This document shows positions 43,345 to 52,183 of a stretch of DNA of 64,000 nucleotides, piece by piece. Every line of letters starts with the position of its first letter. Position 1 is the stretch's first letter. The DNA comes from Rhodanobacter thiooxydans. GTDB taxonomy: Bacteria; Pseudomonadota; Gammaproteobacteria; Xanthomonadales; Rhodanobacteraceae. A program made the position numbers and the translations under genes. Location: the NCBI RefSeq assembly GCF_030291135.1, contig NZ_CP127409.1:1240001-1304000 (forward strand), read 5' to 3'. The notes under the pieces were generated by a model. That model searched no databases, had not been told where the DNA came from, and saw only the letters and a list, made by a program, of their open reading frames with translations.

Positions 43345-44522
43345 GGCGCGCTCCCGGAGTCATTGCTTGCGGCCGGGGTCTGATGTGCAGCGTCGATCAG
43401 GGCCTGGCCGATGAATCCACCCGCGGCGGGCGGCGGCGCGATGATCACCGAGATCTTGTCGGACAGCTTGTCGGCCAGGGTCTTCTGGATCAGCAGCGGG
43501 TGTTTGTCGATCAGGGCGCCATCGCGCGCGAGCTGTTCGCTGTTGACCTTGCCCAGCGCCTCCAGCCGGTAGGCGTCGGCGTCGGCGAGCTTGCGGCGCG
43601 AGTCGGCCTCGCCGGTGGCCTCGATGCGGCGCGCTTCGGCGCTGCCCTTGGCGTTGCGGATCAGGGCGGCGCTCTGGGCTTCCGCTTCCAGCTCGCGCTG
43701 CTCGATCTGCTTGCGCTTGAACGGCAGCACGTGCTTCATCGCCTCTTCCTGCCCCTTGGCCGCGATGATCTGCTCGTCGGCCGCCGCCTCGGCAGCGGTG
43801 TCGCGCTGGGCCTTTTCAGCCTCGGCCTGCAGCCTCGACTCCTGCACCTTCTTCTCCTTCAGCTGCAGGGTGTATTGCATCTGCTGGTTCTCCAGCTCGG
43901 TGGCCAGCACCTTGTTCATGCCTTCGCGGTAGTCCGGCGGCAGGTCGACGTTGCCCATCATCACGTTGCGCAGCACGATGCCGTCGGCCGCCAGCATCGG
44001 CTTGAGCTCGCTCTCGATCAGCGTCTGGATTTCCTGGCGTTTGGTCGAGAAGATCTCGCGCACGGTGTAGCGGGTGAACACCTTGTAGATCACGCCTTGC
44101 ACCAGCGGCTCGACCATGTCGCGGCCGACATCGTCGGGCAGCACCTTCGCAACTCTGGGCAGGCTCCGCGCGTCGATCGCGTAGCGGATCGCCAGCTCGA
44201 CACCGATGGACAGGCCTTCCGACGACTGGAAGGGTGCCGGGCCGTCCGCCTTGGCGCTGCGGGTGGGGCGGTAGACCTGATCCACCAGCGGGAACCGGCG
44301 CAGGCTGTGGATGCCGGGAATCACCAGGCATGGGCCTTCGCCCACCTCGCTCACCGAACCGGTCCACGCGTTCGACCGGATGCCGACCTGCTGCGGTCCG
44401 ACGGTTTCGATCGGTGGATGGCGGTACAACCCGTAACCGCCCAGCGCGAGGATCGCCAGGACCAGGGTCTTGCGATTGAGTACGCGTGTCGCTGTCTTGC
44501 CGAGCCTGCTCGACGTGTCCAT
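43341..44522 (-). CDS. SPFH/Band 7 (prohibitin-like) membrane protein
   Basis: A 393-residue protein with one N-terminal membrane helix (TLVLAILALGGYGLY), a Band 7 domain (residues about 40-240: FQSSEGLSIGVELAIRYAID, EIFSTKRQEIQTLIESELKPML) and a long Ala/Glu/Lys/Arg-rich coiled coil (about 240-340) typical of prohibitin and HflK-like scaffolds. Such proteins oligomerise in membrane microdomains and often regulate proteases. No hflC, nfeD or protease gene is adjacent; the partner here is the translationally coupled secreted protein. Confidence 0.88.
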   Translation of the reverse strand: MDTSSRLGKTATRVLNRKTLVLAILALGGYGLYRHPPIETVGPQQVGIRSNAWTGSVSEVGEGPCLVIPGIHSLRRFPLVDQVYRPTRSAKADGPAPFQSSEGLSIGVELAIRYAIDARSLPRVAKVLPDDVGRDMVEPLVQGVIYKVFTRYTVREIFSTKRQEIQTLIESELKPMLAADGIVLRNVMMGNVDLPPDYREGMNKVLATELENQQMQYTLQLKEKKVQESRLQAEAEKAQRDTAAEAAADEQIIAAKGQEEAMKHVLPFKRKQIEQRELEAEAQSAALIRNAKGSAEARRIEATGEADSRRKLADADAYRLEALGKVNSEQLARDGALIDKHPLLIQKTLADKLSDKISVIIAPPPAAGGFIGQALIDAAHQTPAASNDSGSAP

Positions 44523-45246
44523 CTTGATGCCGCCCCCTTGCTGCTTCCATTGATGCGCGCCGTCCCGTTGCGGGTCCCGGAGCGTGACCTTCCATGGGCC
44601 CGGGGCGGTTGCCGCCTGCGGGCCGGTGGTTGGTGCCTATTAGGAGGGCGGGCGGGGCCGCGCGTGGGCCGGAGATGCGGCAGGTCGCGGACCGGATGTG
44701 GCAATTGGCAGGCGGCCACAAAAAGTGTCGGTGATGCCATAGGCCGGGATGGCGACGGCCGGATGCCGGTGAGTCGGCTTTCCCGGCTTTCGCCGTGGCG
44801 TTCAAACTGTCCGCGACAGCTTTTCTGGCGTCTTTTTTTGCTGTTGCGGACCCGACGCAGAAGGCACAACATGATCCGGGCACGCGGATACTTCACCGTG
44901 TCCGGTCACCCCGGAGTGCGCGATGAACTCCTCGCCTCATGGCCGGCGAAGCGTGCTGACCGGACGCTGCGACGCGACGGCTCCACTGGCAGCGAAAGGG
45001 GATCGGCCACTGTGTGGAGTTGATGGAGACGGTGGAAGCGCCGTACCCGGTGTGGCGAGGGGGAACGCCGGGAAAAGCAGGGGGAAGGTACTGGATTCGA
45101 GGTGGCACAGACGCCTCCGTTTTCCTGTTTGCAGGTGGAAACGCGGCGGGATATGCAATCGGACTCATCCCTGCGTTCGGCATGACCGACATGGTGGCCG
45201 AACCGGGTTGAGCCATTCGTTGCGGAAAGAGTCAACCGGGGGAGTC
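44523..45246. other. Long intergenic region without a supported gene
   Basis: These 724 bases contain several open frames but none has a plausible protein composition or start. Two segments, AAAAAGTGTCGGTGA (about 44719-44733) and AAACTGTCCGCGACAGCTTT (about 44804-44823), look like diverged, inverted copies of the RAYT-associated repeat. The region should carry the promoters of the divergent prohibitin-like and membrane protein genes. Confidence 0.45.
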
Positions 45247-46050
45247 ATGACTACGAATCACGCGCAACTGCTGCATCTGCCTGTCAGTCCGCTTGCCTTG
45301 GCAATCGACCGCTGGATCTGGGTCTTCATGGCAGTCTTCTTCATTGCCATCACGCTGACCGGGTTCATTCCGGATTCGATCATGAAGGTCGACATGGTGC
45401 GGGCTGGCGCTAGGCCGCCTTTGCCGCCGATCCTGCATGTGCATGCCGTGCTCATGGGCACCTTCCTGCTGGTGCTGCTGGCCCAGTCCTGGTTGATGGC
45501 GACCGGCCGACGCGATCGGCACATGCTGCTGGGGCGCGCGGCCTTCCTGCTCGTTCCGGCCATCGTCGTGGTCGGTTTCCTGCTCGTGCCGACGATCTAC
45601 CAGCAGGTCTGGCATGGGGCGCAGGCAGCGCCGCCACCGGTCCGGGAACAGCTCCGGCACACGCTGCATTTCCTGGACAACATCGCGTTGTTCCAGATCA
45701 GCGCCGGCATCCTCTTCCCCATCTGCGTCGGGCTGGCCTTGCGTGTGCGGCGAACCGACCCGGGCTTCCACAAGCGGATGATGTTCCTCGCGGTGGCGGT
45801 CCCGTTGACGGCGGCGGTCGACCGGATTCACTGGCTGCCGACCACCCATCCGGCCAGCCCGCTCTCGACCCTGCTTTACGTGCTGCTGCTGGTGTCGCCG
45901 CTCTTCCTGTGGGACGTGATCAGGCATCGGTCGGTGCACCGGGTGTATCTGGTCTGGCTGGGCCTGTATCTGCCTTTCGCCATCGCCGTCTATTTGTTGT
46001 GGGACACGCCGGTCTGGCATGCGCTGGTACCGCGGATCCTGGGGCCGTGA
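45247..46050 (+). CDS. Multi-pass membrane protein of unknown function
   Basis: A 267-residue protein with about seven hydrophobic segments. Conserved-looking His residues occur at helix ends: LHVHAVLMGTFLLVLLAQS, RDRHMLLGRAAFLLV, TLHFLDNIALFQ. The HVHAVLMGTF...LGR...F pattern resembles small membrane proteins with paired histidines that could bind heme or metal, but no named family was recognised. The start at 45247 has GGGGGAG directly upstream. The longer open frame upstream is low-quality sequence and was excluded. Confidence 0.75.
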   Translation: MTTNHAQLLHLPVSPLALAIDRWIWVFMAVFFIAITLTGFIPDSIMKVDMVRAGARPPLPPILHVHAVLMGTFLLVLLAQSWLMATGRRDRHMLLGRAAFLLVPAIVVVGFLLVPTIYQQVWHGAQAAPPPVREQLRHTLHFLDNIALFQISAGILFPICVGLALRVRRTDPGFHKRMMFLAVAVPLTAAVDRIHWLPTTHPASPLSTLLYVLLLVSPLFLWDVIRHRSVHRVYLVWLGLYLPFAIAVYLLWDTPVWHALVPRILGP

Positions 46051-46186
46051 GCCTTGAAGAGGAGGTGGCTGACGGTGCGCCGTGAAGCCGCCGAATCCGG
46101 GTGCACTGCACGCGAGCAGGTGCGGGTCTGGCGTCGCGCCGTCTGCCCACGGCAAGGATGGCAGATGAGACCGACCAGCACCGGAA

Positions 46187-47467
46187 TCAGCTACCTCGAC
46201 TCCAGCTCCGCACCGCCTCCGCAAACGCCAGACAATCCGCAAACCGGTTGTACAGCGGCGCGGGCGAGATGCGGATCACGTCGGGTTCGCGCCAGTCGCC
46301 GATGATGCCGTGCTCCATCAGATAGTCGAACAGGGCACGGCCGCGCTCGCGGCCGGCGATGACGCGGATGGAGAGCTGCGCGCCGCGGCGTTCGGGTTCG
46401 GCCGGCGTCACCACGTGCAGCACGTCGGCGAGCTGCGTCTGCACCAGCCATTCCAGGTAGCCGGTGAGTTGCAGTGACTTCTCGCGCAGTGCGCTCATGC
46501 CGGCACGGCGGAAAATCTCAAGCGAAACACGCAACGGCGCCAGGGCGAGGATCGGCGGGTTGGACAGCTGCCAGCCGTCGGCCCCAGCTGTCGGCACGAA
46601 TTCGGGGCCCATCTGGAAGCGGGTGGTCTTGTCGTGGCCCCACCAGCCGGCGAAGCGCGGCAGCACGGCTTGCGCGTGGCGCTCGTGCACGAACGCGCCG
46701 CCGACGGCGCCGGGGCCGCTGTTGAGGTATTTGTAGCTGCACCAGATGGCGAAGTCGGCGCCGCTGTCATGCAGTTGCAGCGGCAGGTTGCCGACGGCGT
46801 GGGCGAGGTCGAAGCCAACGGCGCAGCCGTGCTGGTGGCCGAGTGCGGTGATCGCCTTGAGGTCGAGCGCCTGGCCGGTGCGGTACTGCACGCCGGGCAG
46901 CAGCACCAGCGCGATGCGCGAGCCATGTTCGGCCAGCGCGCGTTCGATGGCGGCGAGCGAGGTGGTGCCGTTCGGTTCGTCGCTCCGCAGCTCGATCAGC
47001 GCCGTGGCCGGATCGAAGCCGTGGAAGCGGATCTGCGATTCCACCGCGTAACGGTCGGTGGGAAACGCGCCGCCTTCGATCAGGATCGCCGGCCGCTCGG
47101 CGGTGGGGCGGTAAAAGCTCACCATCATCAGGTGCAGGTTCACGCCCAGGGTGTTCATCGCCACCACTTCGACGGGCTTCGCGCCGACCACGGCGGCGAG
47201 GTCGTCGCGCACGAATTCGTGGTAATCCATCCACGGCAGGCGACCCTTGAAGTGGCCTTCGACGCCCAGCTCGCCCCAGTAGTCCAGTTCCACGTTGACC
47301 GCCTCACGCACCGCGCGCGGCTGCAGGCCCAGCGAGTTGCCGCAGAAGTACGTGCTGTCGCGGCCTTCGTGCGGGGGGATCAGGAACTCCTCGCGGAATG
47401 CGCGCAGCGGATCGGCGGCATCGCGGGCGTTGGCCCAGTCGCGGGTGGCTTCGAAACTTGCAGGCAT
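46187..47467 (-). CDS. kynU: Kynureninase
   Basis: A 426-residue PLP enzyme that cleaves kynurenine or 3-hydroxykynurenine to anthranilate or 3-hydroxyanthranilate plus alanine, in tryptophan degradation. The PLP lysine is Lys246 in IWCSYKYLNSGPGAVGG; the Asp that contacts the pyridine nitrogen lies in VGFDLAHAVGN. The length and N-terminal block STYFCGNSLGLQPR are standard. It lies two genes before ACMS decarboxylase on the same strand, both serving the kynurenine pathway. The 165 bp between it and the next gene is filled by hairpin repeats. Confidence 0.95.
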   Translation of the reverse strand: MPASFEATRDWANARDAADPLRAFREEFLIPPHEGRDSTYFCGNSLGLQPRAVREAVNVELDYWGELGVEGHFKGRLPWMDYHEFVRDDLAAVVGAKPVEVVAMNTLGVNLHLMMVSFYRPTAERPAILIEGGAFPTDRYAVESQIRFHGFDPATALIELRSDEPNGTTSLAAIERALAEHGSRIALVLLPGVQYRTGQALDLKAITALGHQHGCAVGFDLAHAVGNLPLQLHDSGADFAIWCSYKYLNSGPGAVGGAFVHERHAQAVLPRFAGWWGHDKTTRFQMGPEFVPTAGADGWQLSNPPILALAPLRVSLEIFRRAGMSALREKSLQLTGYLEWLVQTQLADVLHVVTPAEPERRGAQLSIRVIAGRERGRALFDYLMEHGIIGDWREPDVIRISPAPLYNRFADCLAFAEAVRSWSRGS

Positions 47468-47493
47468 CGAACGATCTCTTCGGTGTATTGGCT

Positions 47494-47516
47494 CCTCCCC
47501 CTGCAGGCAGGGGGAG
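47494..47516. repeat. Hairpin repeat CCTCCCCCTGC type
   Basis: A near-perfect palindrome with CCTCCCCCTGC and GCAGGGGGAGG arms. It is related to copies at 47594-47618 and 63877-63903 and to the insertion inside icmF. Confidence 0.75.
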
Positions 47517-47593
47517 GTTGGGAGGGGGTTGCCCGAGCTGGCGGGAAGATCAAGAGCAACCCCTCACCTGAAGGACTCCCTCCGGTCGCCCAG

Positions 47594-47618
47594 CCCTCCC
47601 CTGCGGAGCAGGGGAGGG
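47594..47618. repeat. Hairpin repeat CCCTCCCCTGC type
   Basis: Arms CCCTCCCCTGC and GCAGGGGAGGG with loop GGA, perfect 11-bp stem, 14 bases downstream of the following gene's stop codon. With 47494-47516 it forms a paired repeat unit. Confidence 0.8.
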
Positions 47619-47632
47619 AGTCATATGCGGGC

Positions 47633-48151
47633 TTACTTCAGTTGCGCGGCGATCGCGTCGCAGCCTTTGTCGAAGGCGGCCTTCCAGTCGGCACCGGCCT
47701 GGGTCTGGCTGGGACGCATGCAGCGCAGCTGGATCGCGCGGCCGTTCTTGAACCAGTAGTGCTCGGTGTAGCTGAAGGCGGCGGCATTTTCCTGCGCGGT
47801 GTAGACGTTGCTGTTCGGGCCCGGCGGTACCGCGGAGGCCTTGTAGCCGGGCAGCGCCATGGCTTTCGCGGTGGCGTCGCTGCGGTACTGGTTGAAGCCG
47901 TTGAGGTCGGCCACCTGCTTCACCGTGATGGTGACGCGGGCGAGGCTGTTCCTGCCGGTGGGCGAGGGGTCGGGCACCTGGAACACCCGGGCCTCGGGAT
48001 CGCCCTGGGTTTCCATGATGTCGAGCCAGTTGTCCGGCGTGCTGAACTTGACGCTGCCGTCGGCCATGCTGACGTCGGCGGCGTGCGCGCCGCCGGCCAG
48101 CAGGGCGGCGGCGAAGGCGATCACGAGGGTGGTGCTGCGCAGGAGGCTCAT
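47633..48151 (-). CDS. Small secreted protein of unknown function
   Basis: A 172-residue protein with a signal peptide (cleaved after AHAA). The mature part (VSMADGSVKFSTPDNWLDIMETQGDPEARVFQVPDPSP) resembles periplasmic proteins that carry a 'PdNW' ligand or lipid-binding-like fold, but no named function is evident. Two Cys residues near the C-terminus (LRCMRPS, DKGCDAI) could form a disulfide. AAGGA precedes the ATG, which overlaps the TGA of the ACMS decarboxylase gene (ATGA), indicating translational coupling. Confidence 0.75.
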   Translation of the reverse strand: MSLLRSTTLVIAFAAALLAGGAHAADVSMADGSVKFSTPDNWLDIMETQGDPEARVFQVPDPSPTGRNSLARVTITVKQVADLNGFNQYRSDATAKAMALPGYKASAVPPGPNSNVYTAQENAAAFSYTEHYWFKNGRAIQLRCMRPSQTQAGADWKAAFDKGCDAIAAQLK

Positions 48152-49182
48152 GCGGGTTCCTTCGGGATGGGATCGGGAGCGAAGCGGTGGCGGGGCAGGC
48201 CCAGCCACTCCAGCGCCGTGCCATGGAACAGCCGGGCGCGGTCGGCTTCGTCCAGGCCCAGCGCCTCGATGCCGCTGCCGGGTGCCTGCTCCCCCAGCGG
48301 GAAAGGATAGTCGGTGCCGAGCATCACCTGGCGGGCGCCCGTCACATCCAGCAGATAACGCAGCGCCTGGTCGTCGTGCACGCAGGAGTCGAAGTAGAAA
48401 CGCTGGAGGTACTCGCGCGGGTTGCGTGGGTTGTCGGTGGCGACCAGGTCCGGGCGCATGCGGAAGCCGTGCTCGATACGGCCGATCGTCGAGGGGAAGC
48501 TGCCGCCGCCGTGGGCCAGCATCACGCGCAGCTTCGGCAGCCGCTCCATGACGCCGCCGAAGACCAGGCAGCAGGCGGCACGCGACTGTTCGGCGGGCAT
48601 GCCGACCAGCCACGGCATCCAGTATTTCGGCATGCTGGCCATGCCCATCATGTCCCACGGGTGCACCAGCACGGCGGCGCCCAGATCGGCGGCGGCTTCG
48701 AAGAACGGGAACAACTCCGGCGCGTCGAGGTTCCAGTCGCCGCAATGCGAGCCGATCTGCACGCCCTGCAGGCCCAGCTCGTCGATGCAGCGTTCCAGCT
48801 CGCGCACGGCCAGCTGCGGCGCCTGCAGCGGCACCGTGCCGATGCCGGCGTAGTGGCGCGGGAAGTCGCGGCAGATGCCGGCCATGTGCTCGTTGAGGTG
48901 GCGGTGCAGTTCCAGCGCCTGGTGGCCCGGCGCCCAGTACGAGAACAGCACCGGCACGGTGGAGATCACCTGCACGTCGACGCCGAAGCGGGCGTAGTCG
49001 TCGATGCGCGTCTGCGGGTCGAACGCCGAATCCCACACTTCGCGGAAGAAGCGGCTGTCCTTGTAGATGCGGTGGCGCCCGTCAGTATGCGTCATCACCG
49101 GGAAGCGGTCGTCGCCGTACTTGGCTGCGAGGTTCGGCCAGTCGCGGGGCAGGATGTGCGCGTGCGTGTCGATCTTCAGCAT
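48148..49182 (-). CDS. 2-Amino-3-carboxymuconate-6-semialdehyde decarboxylase
   Basis: A 344-residue amidohydrolase-superfamily decarboxylase. It diverts the 3-hydroxyanthranilate ring-cleavage product from quinolinate (NAD) toward 2-aminomuconate semialdehyde. Zinc ligands fit the family: HxH in DTHAHILPRDWPNL, His in VLVHPWDMMGM, Asp in MLGTDYPFPLGE; a further conserved His is in VMLAHGGGSFPSTIGR. The start MLKIDTHAH is the usual N-terminus; it lacks a clear ribosome-binding site, and longer in-frame starts exist. It is followed by a coupled small secreted protein gene and then kynU. Confidence 0.93.
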   Translation of the reverse strand: MLKIDTHAHILPRDWPNLAAKYGDDRFPVMTHTDGRHRIYKDSRFFREVWDSAFDPQTRIDDYARFGVDVQVISTVPVLFSYWAPGHQALELHRHLNEHMAGICRDFPRHYAGIGTVPLQAPQLAVRELERCIDELGLQGVQIGSHCGDWNLDAPELFPFFEAAADLGAAVLVHPWDMMGMASMPKYWMPWLVGMPAEQSRAACCLVFGGVMERLPKLRVMLAHGGGSFPSTIGRIEHGFRMRPDLVATDNPRNPREYLQRFYFDSCVHDDQALRYLLDVTGARQVMLGTDYPFPLGEQAPGSGIEALGLDEADRARLFHGTALEWLGLPRHRFAPDPIPKEPA

Positions 49183-49239
49183 CCGCGCAGTGTAAAACCT
49201 CCGTGCCATGGCGTCGCGTTGCGCCCGCACATGCGCAGG

Positions 49240-51321
49240 CTACGCCGTGGCGGGTGCGTCCTGCCGGGTGCGGTTCGTCACGTGGGCCAGCGTGTTGATG
49301 TTGTCGACCAGGCGGTCGCTGATCCGCGCCAGCAACTCGGCGGCGGGGTCGCTGCCTGCTTGCATCGCACCGACCAGCTGGCGCTGCATCGCGCGCAGGT
49401 CGGGCAGCGGGGCGGCCGGACGCCGTTCGCGCAAGGCGGCGGCGACTGCCCGCACGGTGCTGGCCGCCTGCTCGACGAAGCGGGTGATGCCTGCCGGTTC
49501 GGCCAGCGTGGCGAGATCGTCGAGGGTGGCTTCCAGCGTCATCGCGGTACGGGCGAGGCGGTTGCCGTTGGCGAACAGCGCGCGGGCCAGCGCCAGCAGT
49601 TCCGGCGGCGTGGCCGGTTCGGTGCGCATGCGGTCGATCGAGGCCTGCGCATTGGTGCGTGCGGTGCGCGCCGCGCTGCGCATGTCGTTGTGCATGGCGG
49701 TCTGCCCGGGCTGCGCCAGCGCGTGCAGGTAGCTGGCGTACGCATCCAGCATCACTGCCAGTGCGGCGCGTGCGCGGCCGCGCTCCCAGGTCGGCCACGC
49801 CACGTAGGCGACCAGGGCCATGCCGCAGCCGAGCGCGGTGTTGAGCACGCGGTCGGTTACCGCCAGGCCGGGGTTGACCCCTTCGAACGAGAGCAGGATC
49901 ACCACGGTGCCGGTCAGTGCCGCCACCGCGATGCCGTAGTGCGCGCCGGCCAGGTAGCGGAACGCCATGCACAGCACCGCCATCAGTGCCAGGTGCGCCC
50001 ACGGTTCGTCCGGCGTGACGTGCAGCAGCACGGTGGTGAGCACCAGCCCCAGCACGGTGCCGAGCACGCGCAGCAGGCCGAAGTTGAAGGTGGCGGCGAA
50101 GTCCGGGCGCAGCACGATCGCCGCGGTCATCGGCAGCCAGTAGCCGTGCGGCAGCTGCAGCAGGCGCGAGATCCACAGCGCGACGGTAAGGCAGACCGCC
50201 ATGCGCACGGCGTGGCGGAACGCCACCGAGCGAGGGGTAAGGCTGGCGCGCAAGGTGGGCCAGGTGGAACTGCTGCGCAGGCTCTTGGGAAGGCGGGTTT
50301 CCTCCGCGCTGGCACGCAGTTCGCCGCGGCTGCCGGCCCAGTCGGCGTTGCGCACGGCGGCGGCCAGCTGGCCGGCCAGCGCATGGATGTGCGCGGCCAG
50401 GCCGGGCGCCCGCTCGCCGCCGTCGAGCAGGGCGCGCTCGCTGGCGCGCAGGGCCTGCAGCGTGTGCTGGGCCTGCTCCGGTGAGTCGCCGCGTTCCAGC
50501 GCCTCGGCGATGGCTGCCAGCACACGGGCCGCGTCGTCGCGGAACAGCGCATGGATGCTCGGGTCGGCGTGCAGTGCGCTCATCGCGGTGAGCTCCAGCC
50601 GGATCCGCTCGGCCAGCTCCAGCAGCACGCCGAACGCCTCCATCGCGCGGCCGTGCGCGCGGTGGCGGCCGAGCAGGGTCTGCTGCAGCGTGGTCATTGC
50701 CTCGGTCAGCGCGGGCACATCGGCTTCGTCGCGAGACGGCTGCCGGGCCAGTTCCGCCAGCCCGGCGTACACGTTGGCCAGCGCCATGCGCTCCGGCCAG
50801 TAGCGCTGCAGCGGCCACGCCGCCAGCGAGAACGCCATCAGCAGCAGGCCGCCGGCGAAGATCAGCGCGGCGCCGCCGAACGCCTGCTCGAGCGAGGTCG
50901 GTGTGGAGGCGGTGATCACCAGCAGGATCATGCTGGTCATGCCGACTCGCGCGGTGTCCGTGCCGAACACCACCAGCAGGCCGCCGAAGAAACCGCAGGC
51001 CGCGGTGGCGAGCAGGATCGGCAGCAACTGGCCGCCGATCAGGAAACCCACCAGCGCGGCGAGGCCGGCGGCCAGCGACGCCAGCAACAGTTGCCGCAGG
51101 CGCTGGCGGTACGGCCCGGGCTGGTCGGAGAACATCGTGTCCAGCGCGCCGGCGGCCACGCCCAGGCCGATCTGCGGATGGCCGGTTGCCATGCCCGCGG
51201 CCAGCGGCAGCACCACCGCCGCGGTATTGCGCAACACCACCCGCCACGGCACGTCCGGCCGCTTGATCGCAGTCAGGCTTTCGAGCGCATGGGCACGCAG
51301 CGAATAGGTGCTGGAGGACAT
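49240..51321 (-). CDS. FUSC-family inner-membrane protein
   Basis: A 693-residue protein with two clusters of membrane helices (about residues 30-180 and 390-530), each followed by a long helical cytoplasmic part. This duplicated layout is that of the FUSC/YccS-like group related to aromatic acid exporters (AaeB) and fusaric acid resistance proteins. The block RHAVRMAVCLTVALWISRLLQLPHGYWLPMT is typical of the second half. It could export aromatic acids; proximity to tryptophan-degradation genes fits but does not prove this. The ATG at 51321 precedes SSSTYSLRAHALESL, where similarity begins. Confidence 0.85.
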   Translation of the reverse strand: MSSSTYSLRAHALESLTAIKRPDVPWRVVLRNTAAVVLPLAAGMATGHPQIGLGVAAGALDTMFSDQPGPYRQRLRQLLLASLAAGLAALVGFLIGGQLLPILLATAACGFFGGLLVVFGTDTARVGMTSMILLVITASTPTSLEQAFGGAALIFAGGLLLMAFSLAAWPLQRYWPERMALANVYAGLAELARQPSRDEADVPALTEAMTTLQQTLLGRHRAHGRAMEAFGVLLELAERIRLELTAMSALHADPSIHALFRDDAARVLAAIAEALERGDSPEQAQHTLQALRASERALLDGGERAPGLAAHIHALAGQLAAAVRNADWAGSRGELRASAEETRLPKSLRSSSTWPTLRASLTPRSVAFRHAVRMAVCLTVALWISRLLQLPHGYWLPMTAAIVLRPDFAATFNFGLLRVLGTVLGLVLTTVLLHVTPDEPWAHLALMAVLCMAFRYLAGAHYGIAVAALTGTVVILLSFEGVNPGLAVTDRVLNTALGCGMALVAYVAWPTWERGRARAALAVMLDAYASYLHALAQPGQTAMHNDMRSAARTARTNAQASIDRMRTEPATPPELLALARALFANGNRLARTAMTLEATLDDLATLAEPAGITRFVEQAASTVRAVAAALRERRPAAPLPDLRAMQRQLVGAMQAGSDPAAELLARISDRLVDNINTLAHVTNRTRQDAPATA

Positions 51322-51441
51322 GGGCGATGTGGATGTGAGGGAGAACGAGTATGGCAAAAACCGCGCGTCGCCGACCTCACTCGTTCCCCATGGCCGCCGG
51401 CGCAGGGCGGATACCGTCCGCCGGCAGGTGCCTGGCAAGAG

Positions 51442-51464
51442 CGGCGGGCAGTGCCCGCCCTGCG
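51442..51464. repeat. GGCGGGCAGTGCCCGCC palindrome
   Basis: Palindromic GGCGGGCAGTGCCCGCC followed by CTGCGG, just downstream of the efpL gene. The same core occurs at 58462-58483 and, altered, at about 53741-53763. Confidence 0.75.
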
Positions 51465-51477
51465 GTTTGGAGTGCCC

Positions 51478-52041
51478 TCAGGCCCTGCCGGCGAACTCGC
51501 CGGTGAGCGTGTTCACCCACACTTTCTCGTCGTTGCTGATGTACTCGGGTACCTGGATCTCGATGCCGGTCACGAGCTTGGCCGGCTTGGTGCGCTTGGT
51601 GGCGCTGGAGCCCTTCATTTCCGGTGCGGTGTCGACCACGGTCAGCACCACGCTGGTCGGCACCTGCAGGCCGACCGGCGCATCGTCGATCAGCTGCACG
51701 TAGTAGCCCTCGATGCCCTCGACGATGTAGCCGGCGTTGTCGCCGACCAGTTCCGGCGATAGCGGGTACTGGGTGTAATCCTCGGCATCCATGAACACGA
51801 ACGCGCCGTCGTCCATGTAGGAGAAGTTGGCAGCGCGGCGCACCAGGTCCATCTCGCGCAGTTCGTCATCAGCGCGCAGGCTGAGATCGAACTTGCGCCC
51901 GCCGGGGATCGTGTACAGGGTGAAGCGGAAGGTGACGTTGCCGCCGCGCGCGCTCGGCGAGCTGCGCTCGATGTCGCGCACCTGATAGACGGTGCCGTCG
52001 TGCTCGACCACGTTGCCTTTCTTGACGTCGGAAGCTTTCAT
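51478..52041 (-). CDS. yeiP: Elongation factor P-like protein (EfpL/YeiP)
   Basis: A 187-residue EF-P paralogue with the three EF-P beta-barrel domains. The tip loop reads [12 protein letters not shown], with Arg32 at the position of the modified Lys34 of EF-P, as in YeiP/EfpL rather than EF-P. These factors rescue ribosomes stalled at proline-containing motifs; EfpL-type proteins work without a post-translational modification. The start [10 protein letters not shown] is canonical. No epmA/epmB-type gene is nearby, consistent with an unmodified factor. Confidence 0.93.
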   Translation of the reverse strand: MKASDVKKGNVVEHDGTVYQVRDIERSSPSARGGNVTFRFTLYTIPGGRKFDLSLRADDELREMDLVRRAANFSYMDDGAFVFMDAEDYTQYPLSPELVGDNAGYIVEGIEGYYVQLIDDAPVGLQVPTSVVLTVVDTAPEMKGSSATKRTKPAKLVTGIEIQVPEYISNDEKVWVNTLTGEFAGRA

Positions 52042-52049
52042 GGGATTGG

Positions 52050-52096
52050 GGCCGGGAGTAGGGAATAGGGAATAGGGAATAGGGAATAGGGAATCG
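52050..52096. repeat. GGGAATA tandem repeat upstream of efpL
   Basis: Five consecutive copies of a 7-bp unit (TAGGGAA) occupy the sequence directly upstream of the efpL start, where its promoter or leader would be. Copy number is likely to vary by slippage. Confidence 0.9.
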
Positions 52097-52183
52097 TAAA
52101 AGCGGTTCGTCGTGGCGGAGGGTGTCGAGGCGGGAGCGCGATCTTGTCTTGGCGATTCCCGCTGCTCTATTCCCCATGCCAGG

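Noticed and set aside
44923..45246. Upstream in-frame extension of the 45247 membrane protein
   Set aside because: The extension has no membrane or family character, and a strong Shine-Dalgarno marks the 45247 start.
48187..50484. A 765-codon plus-strand open frame
   Set aside because: Antisense to ACMS decarboxylase and the FUSC gene; no recognisable domain.
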